A stretch of DNA of 64,000 bases. Source: Ruminococcus flavefaciens. Lineage in GTDB: Bacteria > Bacillota > Clostridia > Oscillospirales > Ruminococcaceae. Position 1 is the stretch's first letter; every line of letters begins with the position of its first letter. This document shows, piece by piece, positions 18,758 through 27,179 of the stretch. Under the pieces are notes generated by a model. It made no database searches. It saw only the letters and a list, made by a program, of their open reading frames with translations, and had not been told where the DNA came from. The position numbers and the translations under genes are program-made. The DNA lies in assembly GCF_900119075.1 (NCBI RefSeq), contig NZ_FPIP01000010.1:111335-175334 (forward strand), in the 5' to 3' direction.

Positions 18758-18827
18758 CTTCATTTAATTTCGCCTAAAAAAAGAACCGCTTATTCAAGCG
18801 GTCCTTCTGTTTCAATCATCTTCTGAT

Positions 18828-19163
18828 TCAATTAATTCTGCAAAACACGTGGGAGAGAGCACTTGAAAGCTCGAAGTACTGCTGATTGATCTCATAAGTA
18901 TCAACGTACTCAGCTATTTCCTCTCTCAGATCGCGCGGCTGCTCGTCGTTGTCGATAAGAATGCTGTCCAGCGAATAGTTGAAGTCATGATCCATTGTAA
19001 AGATAAGAACGCCACAGTCGTTGCATTCTCTCTCCAGTACATGGTTCACAAACTCCTTGCTTACAGGAAGGTACAGACAATCATAATCGTCGTCGTACAT
19101 ATAGGTATTTCTTCCTGTTACTACATCGTCGTAAACCTCGCCCATCATTGCAAATAATCTCAT
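18828..19163 (-). CDS. Small acidic hypothetical protein
   Basis: The 111-residue cytoplasmic protein is rich in Asp, Glu and Tyr (TYMYDDDYDCLYLPVSKEF, FTMDHDFNYSLDSILIDNDE). It has a good ribosome site (AGGGGGTCTTATTT) and a strong terminator, so it is probably expressed. I do not recognise the family. Small acidic proteins of this kind can be immunity proteins or phage-type inhibitors, but nothing here supports either. Confidence 0.75.
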   Translation of the reverse strand: MRLFAMMGEVYDDVVTGRNTYMYDDDYDCLYLPVSKEFVNHVLERECNDCGVLIFTMDHDFNYSLDSILIDNDEQPRDLREEIAEYVDTYEINQQYFELSSALSHVFCRIN

Positions 19164-19769
19164 AAATAAGACCCCCTAAATGAAAAATAAATTATGTACT
19201 TATAATACTCTCAAAACGGCGATTTGTAAATACCTTTTTTTGAAATGTCACATTTTGTTAATCATATTCGGTATTGTGCTACAAATTCCGCTTAACCATT
19301 TGTATAATTACTCCATGTATTACGACGTGTTCAACAAAGATTTGTGGACAAAAGTCCGTACACAGGCGGTTTGCAGAGGGTTTATTCTTATTTTAATTAT
19401 ACTATTCGGATATTTTATAGCTGTTCAGCCCGATTTATCATTGCTGAAATGTACGATCATCTTATGTAAAAAGCAGTCCATAGCCATAGTATTTATACAG
19501 AAGTTTTATGTTTATTATTGAGAGAACCCCTTTTGAAAAAGGGGCTTCTCTCAAACTCTCTCCCTAAAACTTTCGTTTTGTTTTTTCTCATATAGGGCGC
19601 TCCTGCATTTTACAGGTTTTTTTATTTATGGTGCGCCCTATCTGAGAAAAAACCAGATAAAAGTCTTTGGAAAGGGGTATGGGGGAGAACCTTTCCTCAG
19701 AAAGGTTTCCCCCATAAATAACTATAAGTTTCTATATAAGTATTTCGGTTATGGACTGCTTTTTGTGTT
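19164..19769. other. Intergenic region with a repeat and a doubtful membrane ORF
   Basis: Bases 19520-19715 are copy 4 of the palindromic repeat. Bases 19180-19521 can be read on the plus strand as 113 codons with two hydrophobic stretches (ILLIIFGIVLQI, FILILIILFGYFIAV). There is no ribosome site in front of it and its tail runs up to the repeat. It may be a decayed membrane gene; I do not count it as real. Confidence 0.55.
19520..19715. repeat. Dispersed palindromic repeat, copy 4
   Basis: Core arms 19581-19600 and 19633-19652 (TCATATAGGGCGC and complement) pair with one mismatch. The right flank CAGATAAAAGTCTTTGGAAA and end hairpin AACCTTTCCTCAGAAAGGTT match copy 3. The left end is a different hairpin (CCCCTTTTGAAAAAGGGG). 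Confidence 0.85.
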
Positions 19770-20663
19770 TTACTTAACTCTTTTCATAGTAGTTGAACCA
19801 TTTTCATTTTTTATTGTAAGGGTATCCTCATCGACTGTGAACTCGATAGGTTTATTATCTCCTTCTGCGCCCTCGGGAACTACTACTTCAAAAGTATTGC
19901 CGTTTACCTTATATTGCAGGAACTTATTTATCCATATCTCGCTGTTTGCTCCGTCGATATTAACAGTCATGGTCGTATCGCCTATATCATTTTTATTAGA
20001 AAGCAAAGCTAACCACAGCATACTCTTATGCAGCTCACCGCCTGTTACCTTATATGTACCGTTGTAGCCGTCTCCCTTTATTTCACGCTTCATCTCGAAT
20101 ATAACTTTATCCTCAGAATTCAGAGTGATATAGTCGCCCTCAGACACAAGGGAGCTATAGGGATATACAGTATCCTGATACTTTATGCCGTCAGTACCGA
20201 AAGAGAAGTTTTCTGTCGAATAAAAGAACATGGAGATATACCCGTCATCTGTGAACGCTATTCCCTCGGTGTTGTCTTCTTCGTCAACAGGGAGCCAGCT
20301 GCCCACGATAGTAGGTTCCTTTTTCGGCGGAGCAGGAGGATTTTTCAGGTAGTCCTCGAACTCCATAGTGCCGCTGGTGGACTTGTAAGCATAGTAGGAT
20401 AATACCTGTGAAGCGTCGACTGCATTAACAACGCCGTTATTATCCACATCTGCGGCTTTTTTCTGCGCCTCAGTGAACTTGGGAGCCTGATTTGTGGATA
20501 CGCGGGCGTATTCCGAGAGTATCTCGGAGGCGTCCACTGCATTTATGGCAGAATCACTGTTTATGTCGCCGAGACTGCCTGCAAACGCCGTAAATCCTGA
20601 TGTCATAAGCATTACATCAGCAACAGCCGCACCTATAAAAGCCTTGATTTTCCTGTTTAACAT
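19770..20663 (-). CDS. Secreted protein with an N-terminal dockerin
   Basis: The 297-residue protein has a signal peptide (1-29). A dockerin-like pair of calcium loops follows at once (about 31-97; GDINSDSAINAVDASEILSEY and ADVDNNGVVNAVDASQVLSYY). After a PPAPPKK linker the C-terminal part (about 115-297) is a beta-rich domain with IVGSW and later FEVVVPEGAEG, reminiscent of lipocalin-like or copper-amine-oxidase-like folds, but I cannot assign it. Dockerins are usually C-terminal, so the order is unusual. It probably docks to a scaffoldin or the cell surface. Ribosome site AGAGGTG. Confidence 0.8.
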   Translation of the reverse strand: MLNRKIKAFIGAAVADVMLMTSGFTAFAGSLGDINSDSAINAVDASEILSEYARVSTNQAPKFTEAQKKAADVDNNGVVNAVDASQVLSYYAYKSTSGTMEFEDYLKNPPAPPKKEPTIVGSWLPVDEEDNTEGIAFTDDGYISMFFYSTENFSFGTDGIKYQDTVYPYSSLVSEGDYITLNSEDKVIFEMKREIKGDGYNGTYKVTGGELHKSMLWLALLSNKNDIGDTTMTVNIDGANSEIWINKFLQYKVNGNTFEVVVPEGAEGDNKPIEFTVDEDTLTIKNENGSTTMKRVK

Positions 20664-20990
20664 TATTGATACACCTCTGCTTTATTAGTTTTTTCTCTCT
20701 TTTATAGTGATAAAGAACTATTTGCCTTAATGACCTGTTGAGTCCCATAATTACTTGCACTCATACTGCCATTGTTTTTCGGCAAAAGCAATATAAATTT
20801 CTGCATATATCACTATTTAATATTTATATTATACTACCCGTTCAGCATAATGTCAATATTCGTATGCATATACACTTGCCATTTTTTGCGAAAAATTTTA
20901 TAAAAAAAGCAATTTTTCGGCGTTGACAAGTCAGCAAAATCGTGATATAATCGGAGATAATGAAACATTGTATGCTGGACGGAGGCAGTG
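20664..20990. other. Intergenic region between divergent dockerin and Fur-family genes
   Basis: AT-rich; holds the promoter area of the dockerin gene on the minus strand and the strong promoter of the Fur-family gene at 20923-20951. No further structure seen. Confidence 0.7.
20923..20951 (+). promoter_or_regulatory. Sigma-A promoter of the Fur-family gene
   Basis: Consensus TTGACA, 17-base spacer and consensus TATAAT. The predicted start near 20958 leaves a leader of about 33 bases. Confidence 0.85.
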
Positions 20991-21407
20991 ATGAAAAAGG
21001 ATTCAGGCTATAATACAAGGCAGAAGGAGAATCTGCTCACATATCTGATTAATAACAAGAACAAACACACCAACGTTCAGGAGATAAGCGCATTTTTATC
21101 ATCTGAGGGAACTCCCGTTGGAGTTGCCACTATATACAGACAGCTGGACCGTCTCGTCGAACAGGGGCTTGTGCGCAAGTACGCCTTTGACGGCAAGACC
21201 AGCGCCTGCTATCAGTATATCGAGGACGAGGAAAAGTGCCGCAGCCATTTCCACCTCAAGTGTCTCAGCTGCGGCAAGCTCATTCATCTCGACTGTGAGC
21301 ACCTTGCGGAGCTTACACAGCATATCGAGAATGAGCACGGCTTCTCCATAGACTATTTGCAGACCGTCTTTTACGGACGCTGCTCGGATTGTAAGGACGA
21401 AGGCTGA
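20991..21407 (+). CDS. Fur-family metal-dependent regulator
   Basis: The 138-residue regulator has an N-terminal winged helix (RQKENLLTYL, TIYRQLDRLVEQGLVRKY) and a C-terminal metal/dimer domain with HFHLKCLSCGKLIHLDCEH and a final CSDC. The two CxxC pairs form the structural zinc site of Fur, Zur and PerR. The ATG at 20991 fits GGAGG; a GTG one codon before is too close. Which metal or signal it senses cannot be told. It may or may not act on the metal island at 36-51 kb, where the recurrent operator does not look like a classical Fur box. Its 3' end overlaps a small opposite ORF. Confidence 0.93.
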   Translation: MKKDSGYNTRQKENLLTYLINNKNKHTNVQEISAFLSSEGTPVGVATIYRQLDRLVEQGLVRKYAFDGKTSACYQYIEDEEKCRSHFHLKCLSCGKLIHLDCEHLAELTQHIENEHGFSIDYLQTVFYGRCSDCKDEG

Positions 21408-21478
21408 GGCTCGTTTCCTGAGGCGGAAGAGTCCTTTGGAATGTATATTTTTACGTCCTCGTCTGTTTTACGGGGCAT
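21371..21478 (-). CDS. Possible 35-residue peptide, antisense to the Fur-gene end
   Basis: An ATG at 21478 has a textbook GGAGGTGAT ribosome site at the right distance. It opens a 35-codon frame starting MPRKTDEDVKIYIPKDSS and ending QSEQRP at a TAA (21371-21373). The last 37 bases overlap the 3' end of the Fur-family gene in convergent orientation. No membrane or signal features; hydrophilic and Ser-rich. Only the ribosome site and start support it, so it is tentative. Confidence 0.5.
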   Translation of the reverse strand: MPRKTDEDVKIYIPKDSSASGNEPQPSSLQSEQRP

Positions 21479-21560
21479 GATATCACCTCCGAGAGTATAA
21501 TGCCCGAAAGAAAGGATATTTATTCAGATGCGCATTGCGGTGCGTCAAAGGGAAATCAAG

Positions 21561-22778
21561 ATGACCGATATCATTATTATAGGCGGCGGAGCAGCCGGCT
21601 GTTTTGCAGCGGTACAGGCGGCTCGCTTCGGCAAAAGGGTAGCGCTTTTTGAGAAAAATGAAAAGCTGGGCAGGAAGCTGCGCATAACAGGTAAGGGACG
21701 CTGCAACGTGACCAACAACAGCACTGTTGAGGAACACATGAAAAATATTCCTGTAAATCCTCGTTTTATGTACAGCTCCTTCTCAGTTTTCGACGCCGAG
21801 AGCACTATGAGCTTCTTTGAAGAGCTTGGAGTGCCCTTGAAGACAGAGCGCGGCAGCAGGGTTTTCCCTGTAAGCGACTGCGCAAACGATATTGCCGACG
21901 CTATGGCGAAAGAGATAAAAAAGCTGGGCGTACAGGTGATAAACAAACGCGTTACCAAAATTCTTACGGAAAACGGCGCTGTCTGCGGAGTCAAGGCAGG
22001 CGGCGAGGAGTTTTCTGCACCCTCTGTACTTATTGCCTGCGGCGGAAAATCCTATCCTGCCACAGGCTCAACAGGCGACGGCTATACCCTCGCAGAAGCA
22101 CTGGGACATACTGTTACAGAGCTTAAGCCGAGCCTTGTACCTCTCACCTCTCCCGATAAATTCTGTGCGGAAATGATGGGACTTTCCCTCAGAAATGTCA
22201 CATTGAAGCTCATGGACGGAGATAAATGCATATACAGCGAGCTGGGCGAAATGCTTTTCACTCACTTCGGAGTTTCGGGACCTCTGGTGCTCAGTGCAAG
22301 CTCCCATATCCGCGATATGCAGCCCAACAGATACAAGCTTCTCATAGATTTGAAGCCTGCCCTCTCACCCGAGCAGCTTGACGCCCGTATACAGCGCGAT
22401 TTCGCGGAGAACCTCAACCGCGATTTCCAGAACGGCATACGGAAGCTCCTGCCTGCAAAGCTGATACCTGTAGCAGTAAAGCTTTCGGGGATAGCTCCCG
22501 AGCAGAAAATAAACGGCATAACCAAGGAGCAGCGCCGAAAATTCGGGGAGCTGATAAAGGCTTTTCCCGTAAGGATATCGGGATTTCGCCCTATTGACGA
22601 GGCTATCATAACCAGCGGCGGTATCTCCACAAAGGAAATAAATCCCAAGACTATGGAATCCAAGCTGGTCAGCGGACTGTATTTCGCAGGCGAGGTCATA
22701 GACGTTGACGCCTATACAGGCGGATTCAACCTGCAAATAGCCTTTTCCACGGCGTATACGGCAGCTGTTAATATGTAA
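21561..22778 (+). CDS. HI0933/BaiN-type FAD-dependent oxidoreductase
   Basis: The 405-residue flavoprotein begins with an FAD-binding Rossmann loop (IIIIGGGAAGCFAAVQAA) and then EKLGRKLRITGKGRCNVTN, the family's hallmark. Further family blocks are GGKSYPATGSTGDGY, FTHFGVSGP and near the end GGISTKEINPKTMESKLVSGLYFAGEVIDVDAYTGGFN-type sequence. Members are cytoplasmic NAD(P)/FAD oxidoreductases; BaiN acts on bile acid intermediates in Clostridium scindens, but most have no known substrate. The ATG at 21561 is favoured by AAAGGGA upstream and by homology to the family N-terminus. Single-gene unit. Confidence 0.92.
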   Translation: MTDIIIIGGGAAGCFAAVQAARFGKRVALFEKNEKLGRKLRITGKGRCNVTNNSTVEEHMKNIPVNPRFMYSSFSVFDAESTMSFFEELGVPLKTERGSRVFPVSDCANDIADAMAKEIKKLGVQVINKRVTKILTENGAVCGVKAGGEEFSAPSVLIACGGKSYPATGSTGDGYTLAEALGHTVTELKPSLVPLTSPDKFCAEMMGLSLRNVTLKLMDGDKCIYSELGEMLFTHFGVSGPLVLSASSHIRDMQPNRYKLLIDLKPALSPEQLDARIQRDFAENLNRDFQNGIRKLLPAKLIPVAVKLSGIAPEQKINGITKEQRRKFGELIKAFPVRISGFRPIDEAIITSGGISTKEINPKTMESKLVSGLYFAGEVIDVDAYTGGFNLQIAFSTAYTAAVNM

Positions 22779-23146
22779 ATTCCCTGTTATATACTGATAT
22801 CATTAATATTATATAAATCATAGTTTAACGCGTTAATTTGCCGAACCTATGAACGGGATTCCAAAGGGACTGTGTTCCTTTGGCGGAGTGACTCCCCATA
22901 AGATGGGGAGATGTCCGTAGGACAGAGGGGACGTACCGGTAAGGTCAGAGGCAGCGCCTCTGGCGGGTTTGGGCAGAGCCCAAATATCGAAGGCGCTTCG
23001 CAAGGCGTCCCTTAACGGGCGGATAATATCCGCCCCTACTGTAAAAGTAGAGAATTGAGAGTTGAAAGTTATGGTGTCGCCTCAGGCGACAAGATTTAAA
23101 TAGTATGGCACATTAACTCTCAACTCTTCACTCTCAACTCTAAACT
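22779..23146. other. Intergenic region with GC-rich repeats
   Basis: Bases 22855-23041 are GC-rich dispersed repeats (see the 109-bp copy). Bases 23047-23145 contain a direct-repeat-like stretch (AGAGTTGAAAGTT and, inverted, AACTCTCAACTC, twice). Nothing gene-like. Confidence 0.7.
22855..22963 (+). repeat. 109-bp inverted repeat, right copy
   Basis: This segment matches the reverse complement of 15370-15478 at 108 of 109 positions. It is followed by GGGCGGATAATATCCGCCCC (23020-23039), which also has a counterpart near 15230. Confidence 0.9.
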
Positions 23147-23181
23147 AAAAAAGCTCTTTCGTGATGAAAGAGCTCTTTTTT
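23147..23181. terminator. Terminator at the end of the carboxypeptidase gene
   Basis: AAAAAAGCTCTTTC, GTGAT loop, GAAAGAGCTTTTTT. It overlaps the stop codon of the minus-strand gene and could work in both directions. Confidence 0.88.
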
Positions 23182-24193
23182 ATTCGCAGTATGACAGAAG
23201 CTCCTTGGTGAGCATATAACGCTCATAATCGGTATCGCAGCCCAATACTACCGCGATATACGTTCTTCTGTTTTTCTTGTATACAGTTATGAGGTTGTTT
23301 CCTGCCAAGTCGGTAGTTCCCGTCTTTACGCCGCAAACGCCCTCAGTATAGAACTGACTGTCAGGATCAAGCAGCTCGTTGGAATTCGTCCATGAAAGGC
23401 TTCTGCCCGAGCTTATTACCACTTCCTTGCTGTGAACTCCTACGACCTCGCTTATCTCAGGCACCGAAAGAACATACTCTGTCAGTACTATCAGATCTTC
23501 CGCCGTAATATACTGGTCGGCGTCGTCCCAGCCGTCGGGAGTGGTGAAATGGCTGTTCTTCATGCCTATGAAATCAGCGAAATTATTCATCATGCCGCAG
23601 AAATACTCAACAGCTTCATTGTCGGTCATATCGGGATCATGACTGTGAGCACGGGCTGTGGAAACTGCTATGGTATATGCCGCGTCGTTGCCCGAGGACA
23701 TAAGAAGTCCCGCAACAAGGTCCTGCAATGTTATCTCATCGCCTACCATAAGTCCGCAGAGACTTGAGCCGCCATGAACAAGAGCCTGCTCCGAGCCTAC
23801 GGGAAATACTGCCTCAGCATTTACGTATTTCAGCGCTACAGCCGCCGTAAGAAGCTTAGTAAGGCTGGCAGGAGCGTATTTTTCATTTATTTTGTCCTCA
23901 TAGAGAAGCTTTTTGCCGCCCATAGAGTAAAGTACCGCACTGTTGCACTCTATATCCTCGATATGCGCAATAGTAGTCGTTACCTCAGTTGTGGTAACTG
24001 CTGTAGTAGTGACAGAGGTCACGGTAGTTTCCGCAGTTGAAGCCGCAGTAGTCGCTTCGGAAACTTCGCTGCTGTTTTCGGGCTTTTTTATCTTCAGGGC
24101 AATGGCAAGAAAAACTGCAAGCATTACCGTAAATACTGCCGTAAAAATACCTATTGCCAGAATAAGCCGTCCTTTTTTTACTTTGTAAGCCAT
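23180..24193 (-). CDS. D-alanyl-D-alanine carboxypeptidase (peptidase S11)
   Basis: The 337-residue enzyme trims the terminal D-Ala from peptidoglycan stem peptides outside the membrane. It has an N-terminal membrane anchor (about 10-33), a Thr/Ser-rich linker (45-75) and the catalytic domain. All penicillin-binding motifs are visible: SxxK as APASLTK (S110, K113), SxN as MSSGNDAA and KTG as CGVKTGTT. The linker of TTT repeats is of the kind seen in other exported proteins here. Ribosome site GGAGC. It is a single-gene unit ended by a strong terminator. Confidence 0.93.
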   Translation of the reverse strand: MAYKVKKGRLILAIGIFTAVFTVMLAVFLAIALKIKKPENSSEVSEATTAASTAETTVTSVTTTAVTTTEVTTTIAHIEDIECNSAVLYSMGGKKLLYEDKINEKYAPASLTKLLTAAVALKYVNAEAVFPVGSEQALVHGGSSLCGLMVGDEITLQDLVAGLLMSSGNDAAYTIAVSTARAHSHDPDMTDNEAVEYFCGMMNNFADFIGMKNSHFTTPDGWDDADQYITAEDLIVLTEYVLSVPEISEVVGVHSKEVVISSGRSLSWTNSNELLDPDSQFYTEGVCGVKTGTTDLAGNNLITVYKKNRRTYIAVVLGCDTDYERYMLTKELLSYCE

Positions 24194-24490
24194 TACGCAG
24201 ACAGCTCCTGCGCTTTATTTGATATATATATTATCATTATTGTTCCTCTTTCTGCTCCCGTAGGAGTGATATCCGAAGCCCTTTGTTCGTGTTTCATTAT
24301 ATATAATCGATTTTTCGCGAGTTATATTTCACTTTCAGAAAAAACTGCGCATATCTATGCCGCCGAATGTGCGAAAGAAGCTTTGGGTTTTGCGAACAAA
24401 ACAAGTTTTTAGCCTCAGCCTTTTTATTGTACCATATAACAGCCAATAAAGCAACACTAACATCAAAAAAAATTTTCATATCCGCATAAA
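24194..24490. other. AT-rich intergenic region upstream of the carboxypeptidase gene
   Basis: It holds promoter sequence for the carboxypeptidase gene. A short frame (24297-24530, minus) has no ribosome site and is not called. No other structure seen. Confidence 0.6.
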
Positions 24491-24523
24491 AAACAGCCAT
24501 AAGGAAGCTCCTTACGGCTGTTT
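24491..24523 (-). terminator. Terminator after the flavin reductase gene
   Basis: AAACAGCC(A/G)TAAGG stems around a short AAGCT loop, followed on the minus strand by TTTTTTATGCGG. It lies six bases past the stop codon. Confidence 0.85.
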
Positions 24524-24529
24524 GGATCA

Positions 24530-25477
24530 TTATTCAAGTCCCTTGAAGGTTATCTTCTTGTACTTTTCAAGTCTCTGTGCCACTATCTTCGGCTTCTCGG
24601 GATCCATGAAGAAGCCGCCCTGTGTATCAGCTATCTCGTCGCAGTGAACTCCGCGTCCCTCCTCTGTGGTGCGGTCGCGCTCCAGTCCGTTGGCTGCGAT
24701 AACGAACTTCCACTTGCCGTCGGGAGTCTTTTCAAGGTCGCCGCCTGCTCCGCAGACTGCACACTCGATAGGATATTTCAAGCCGCCCCACTGTTCCTCG
24801 CCTAAGCAGAGGCAGTTGCTGTGGCAGTTAGGACACCAGCCGTAATCGGGCTCGCCCAGCCACTTGCGCTCAGCAGGAGGTGTATTCAGAGCCTTCATAA
24901 CGTTTGCGCCTATCTCTCTTGCACGGGCAAGTTTCTCCTCGTGGAGGAGCACCTGTGCAGGTGCAGGCACCATTGTTGCCATATACATATCTACTATCTT
25001 GAAGCTGCTTGTAACGGTTGTTACCTGCATACATTCAAGAGCCATTGACTGCCATGAACGTGTTGAGCCGCCTACCGCCATGAGAGCGCCTACGCGGTCA
25101 CGGTGCTGGATAGCACCTATCTTGGTGAGAAAAGCTGTCTCGTATGCTAAGTTTCTGTGCATGAATTTAAGGAACAGCGATGAGGGCATGAGCTCATATG
25201 TAGGAGCTGAAAAGATAACTGCGTCCTGATCGAGGAACACCTGCATTATCCTGTCCTTATCGTCTGCATTTTTAAGTGAGCAGCCTGTATTCTTGCCCAT
25301 AGACATACCTATGGTACAAGATGTACAGCCATTACAGTCAAGGAGATTGAAATCTCTCAGGTTTATCATGGACACCTCTGCGCCCTGCTCCTGACAGACA
25401 AGCAGTGCCTCTTTAAGTAATATCTCACTGTTGCTGTCCTTTCTTCCTGCTGTTACGCCCATTACTTTAAAAGCCAT
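24530..25477 (-). CDS. NAD(P)H-dependent FMN reductase / iron-sulfur flavoprotein-like
   Basis: The 315-residue protein has an N-terminal flavodoxin-like fold (VTAGRKDSNSEILL, the phosphate-binding loop; later SAPTYELMPS and GGSTRSWQ). A compact Cys cluster, CNGCTSC followed by a fourth Cys 12 residues on, resembles the 4Fe-4S motif of iron-sulfur flavoproteins. The C-terminal third carries Cys pairs (WCPNCHSNCLCLG, ECAVCG) that look like a zinc ribbon. It probably moves electrons between NAD(P)H, FMN and an acceptor. Ribosome site AAAAGGAGTTG. No partner gene is close. The fused ribbon is less usual for the family. Confidence 0.8.
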   Translation of the reverse strand: MAFKVMGVTAGRKDSNSEILLKEALLVCQEQGAEVSMINLRDFNLLDCNGCTSCTIGMSMGKNTGCSLKNADDKDRIMQVFLDQDAVIFSAPTYELMPSSLFLKFMHRNLAYETAFLTKIGAIQHRDRVGALMAVGGSTRSWQSMALECMQVTTVTSSFKIVDMYMATMVPAPAQVLLHEEKLARAREIGANVMKALNTPPAERKWLGEPDYGWCPNCHSNCLCLGEEQWGGLKYPIECAVCGAGGDLEKTPDGKWKFVIAANGLERDRTTEEGRGVHCDEIADTQGGFFMDPEKPKIVAQRLEKYKKITFKGLE

Positions 25478-25753
25478 AATAGTACAACTCCTTTTCTAAA
25501 TTGTTGTTACGAATTGCCGAGAAAAACAGGTACTTCGATATTTGCACTTTTGCAAATTACACAAAATAACGCTTCTGCACAGCATTATTTTATACCCATA
25601 TTTAAATTATACTGTATTTTAATGAAAAATTCAATGTTTTAGCCCGCAGTAAATCTCACAATAATTCGCTAAAAATATTGTATATCTTGCAGCTTGAAAT
25701 AACCTTAAAAAAAATGTTATAATATTAGTTGCGAAAGTAAAAATAATGCGAAA
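25478..25753. other. AT-rich upstream region of the flavin reductase gene
   Basis: Contains presumed promoter sequence for the minus-strand gene. No recognisable riboswitch or repeat. Confidence 0.55.
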
Positions 25754-25785
25754 GCCCGAAAGAAGATTTATCTTCTTTCGGGCTC
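25754..25785. terminator. Terminator after metY
   Basis: AGCCCGAAAGAAGA, TTTA loop, TCTTCTTTCGGGCT is a perfect 14-bp stem. The T-run is better on the plus strand, but the position fits the end of the minus-strand metY gene, 34 bases past its stop. Confidence 0.85.
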
Positions 25786-25818
25786 TTTTTATACTATGGA
25801 GGTCACCTTGTAAGGCTT

Positions 25819-27108
25819 TTATTTTATTGCTGCAAATGCACCGTCAAGAGCTGCGATAAGGTCGTCGATATGCTCTGTACCGATCGAAAGACGGATAGTA
25901 TTTGGCTTAATTCCCTGCTCTGCAAGCTCTGCTTCTGTGAGCTGTGAATGTGTTGTCGATGCAGGGTGTATAACGAGGGACTTAACGTCAGCAACGTTTG
26001 CAAGGAGAGAGAATATCTCAAGATTGTCGATGAACTTCTTTGCGTCGTCCTCTGTGCCCTTTACATCAAAGGTGAAGATGCTGCCGCCGCCGTTGGGGAA
26101 GTACTTCTTGTATACCTCATGGCTCTTCTCGGAGCTAAGTGACGGGTGGTGAACAGCCTCTACCTGTGGGTGATTTGCAAGGTACTTGACTATCTTCTTA
26201 GCGTTCTCTGTGTGGCGCTCTACGCGGAGTGAAAGTGTTTCAAGTCCCTGTAAGAAGATGAAAGCGTGGAACGGTGAAACTGTAGCTCCTGTGTCGCGGA
26301 GAAGTATCGCGCGGATATATGTTACGAATGCAGCTGCGCCTACTGCTGCTGTGAAGCTTACGCCGTGATAGCTCGGATTGGGCTCTGATACCCATGGATA
26401 GCGCTTTGACTTTGCCCAGTCAAAATTGCCGCTGTCTACGATGACGCCGCCGATAGCTGTACCGTGACCGCCGATGAACTTGGTTGCGGAATGTACAACG
26501 ATATCTGCGCCGTACTCGATAGGACGGACAAGATAAGGAGTTGCGAATGTATTGTCAACTACGAGAGGGATATTGTGTGCGTGAGCTATCTTTGCTATCT
26601 TCTCGATGTCGATAGCGTTGGAGTTGGGATTGCCCAGTGTCTCGATGTAGAGAGCCTTTGTGTTCTCGTCGATAAGGGACTCAAAGCTGCCCTCAACGTC
26701 GGGATCGGCAAACTTTGTTGTTATGCCGTAAAGCGGAAGTGTGTGTGCAAGAAGATTGTATGTGCCGCCGTAGATAGTCTTTGAAGCGACGATGTTCTCC
26801 CCTGCCTTTGCAAGTGCCTGAATCGTGTATGTGATAGCAGCTGCGCCGGAAGCTGTTGCAAGAGCTGCGATACCGCCCTCAAGAGCAGCTATTCTCTTCT
26901 CGAAAACGTCCTGTGTGGAGTTTGTAAGTCTGCCGTAGATGTTGCCTGCGTCCTTGAGACCGAAGCGGTCTGCGGCGTGCTGTGAATCATGGAAAACGTA
27001 AGATGTAGTCGCATAAATGGGTACTGCTCTTGCGTCTGTTGCAGGATCAGCCTGCTCCTGTCCAACGTGAAGCTGAAGTGTCTCAAAATGTAATTTATTA
27101 TTAGCCAT
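25819..27108 (-). CDS. metY: O-acetylhomoserine sulfhydrylase (homocysteine synthase)
   Basis: The 429-residue PLP enzyme makes homocysteine from O-acetylhomoserine and sulfide in methionine synthesis. It opens with FETLQLHVGQEQADPATDARAVPIYATTSYVF, typical of MetY, and has YGRLTNSTQDVFEKR, VDNTFATPYLVRPIEYGADIV and the PLP Lys in HSATKFIGGHG. Length and start (AGGAGGAAATTACA) are normal. It is preceded on the same strand by a Cys-ending 26-codon ORF 71 bases away and diverges from the nifS-iscU operon, so the locus joins sulfide assimilation and iron-sulfur supply. Confidence 0.95.
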   Translation of the reverse strand: MANNKLHFETLQLHVGQEQADPATDARAVPIYATTSYVFHDSQHAADRFGLKDAGNIYGRLTNSTQDVFEKRIAALEGGIAALATASGAAAITYTIQALAKAGENIVASKTIYGGTYNLLAHTLPLYGITTKFADPDVEGSFESLIDENTKALYIETLGNPNSNAIDIEKIAKIAHAHNIPLVVDNTFATPYLVRPIEYGADIVVHSATKFIGGHGTAIGGVIVDSGNFDWAKSKRYPWVSEPNPSYHGVSFTAAVGAAAFVTYIRAILLRDTGATVSPFHAFIFLQGLETLSLRVERHTENAKKIVKYLANHPQVEAVHHPSLSSEKSHEVYKKYFPNGGGSIFTFDVKGTEDDAKKFIDNLEIFSLLANVADVKSLVIHPASTTHSQLTEAELAEQGIKPNTIRLSIGTEHIDDLIAALDGAFAAIK

Positions 27109-27179
27109 TGTAATTTCCTCCTGAAAATCTTTAATTTCAAATTTATATTAATAATGATCTATTCGCGTACAAGTTTATA

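Noticed and set aside
19180..19521. 113-codon hydrophobic ORF on the plus strand
   Set aside because: No ribosome site, atypical composition, and its end abuts a repeat. Kept only as a possible decayed gene inside the intergenic entry.
25478..25753. SAM or T-box riboswitch near the methionine/cysteine genes
   Set aside because: No conserved riboswitch core or T-box sequence is visible upstream of metY or the flavin reductase; the metY leader is only about 24 bases before its mini-ORF.
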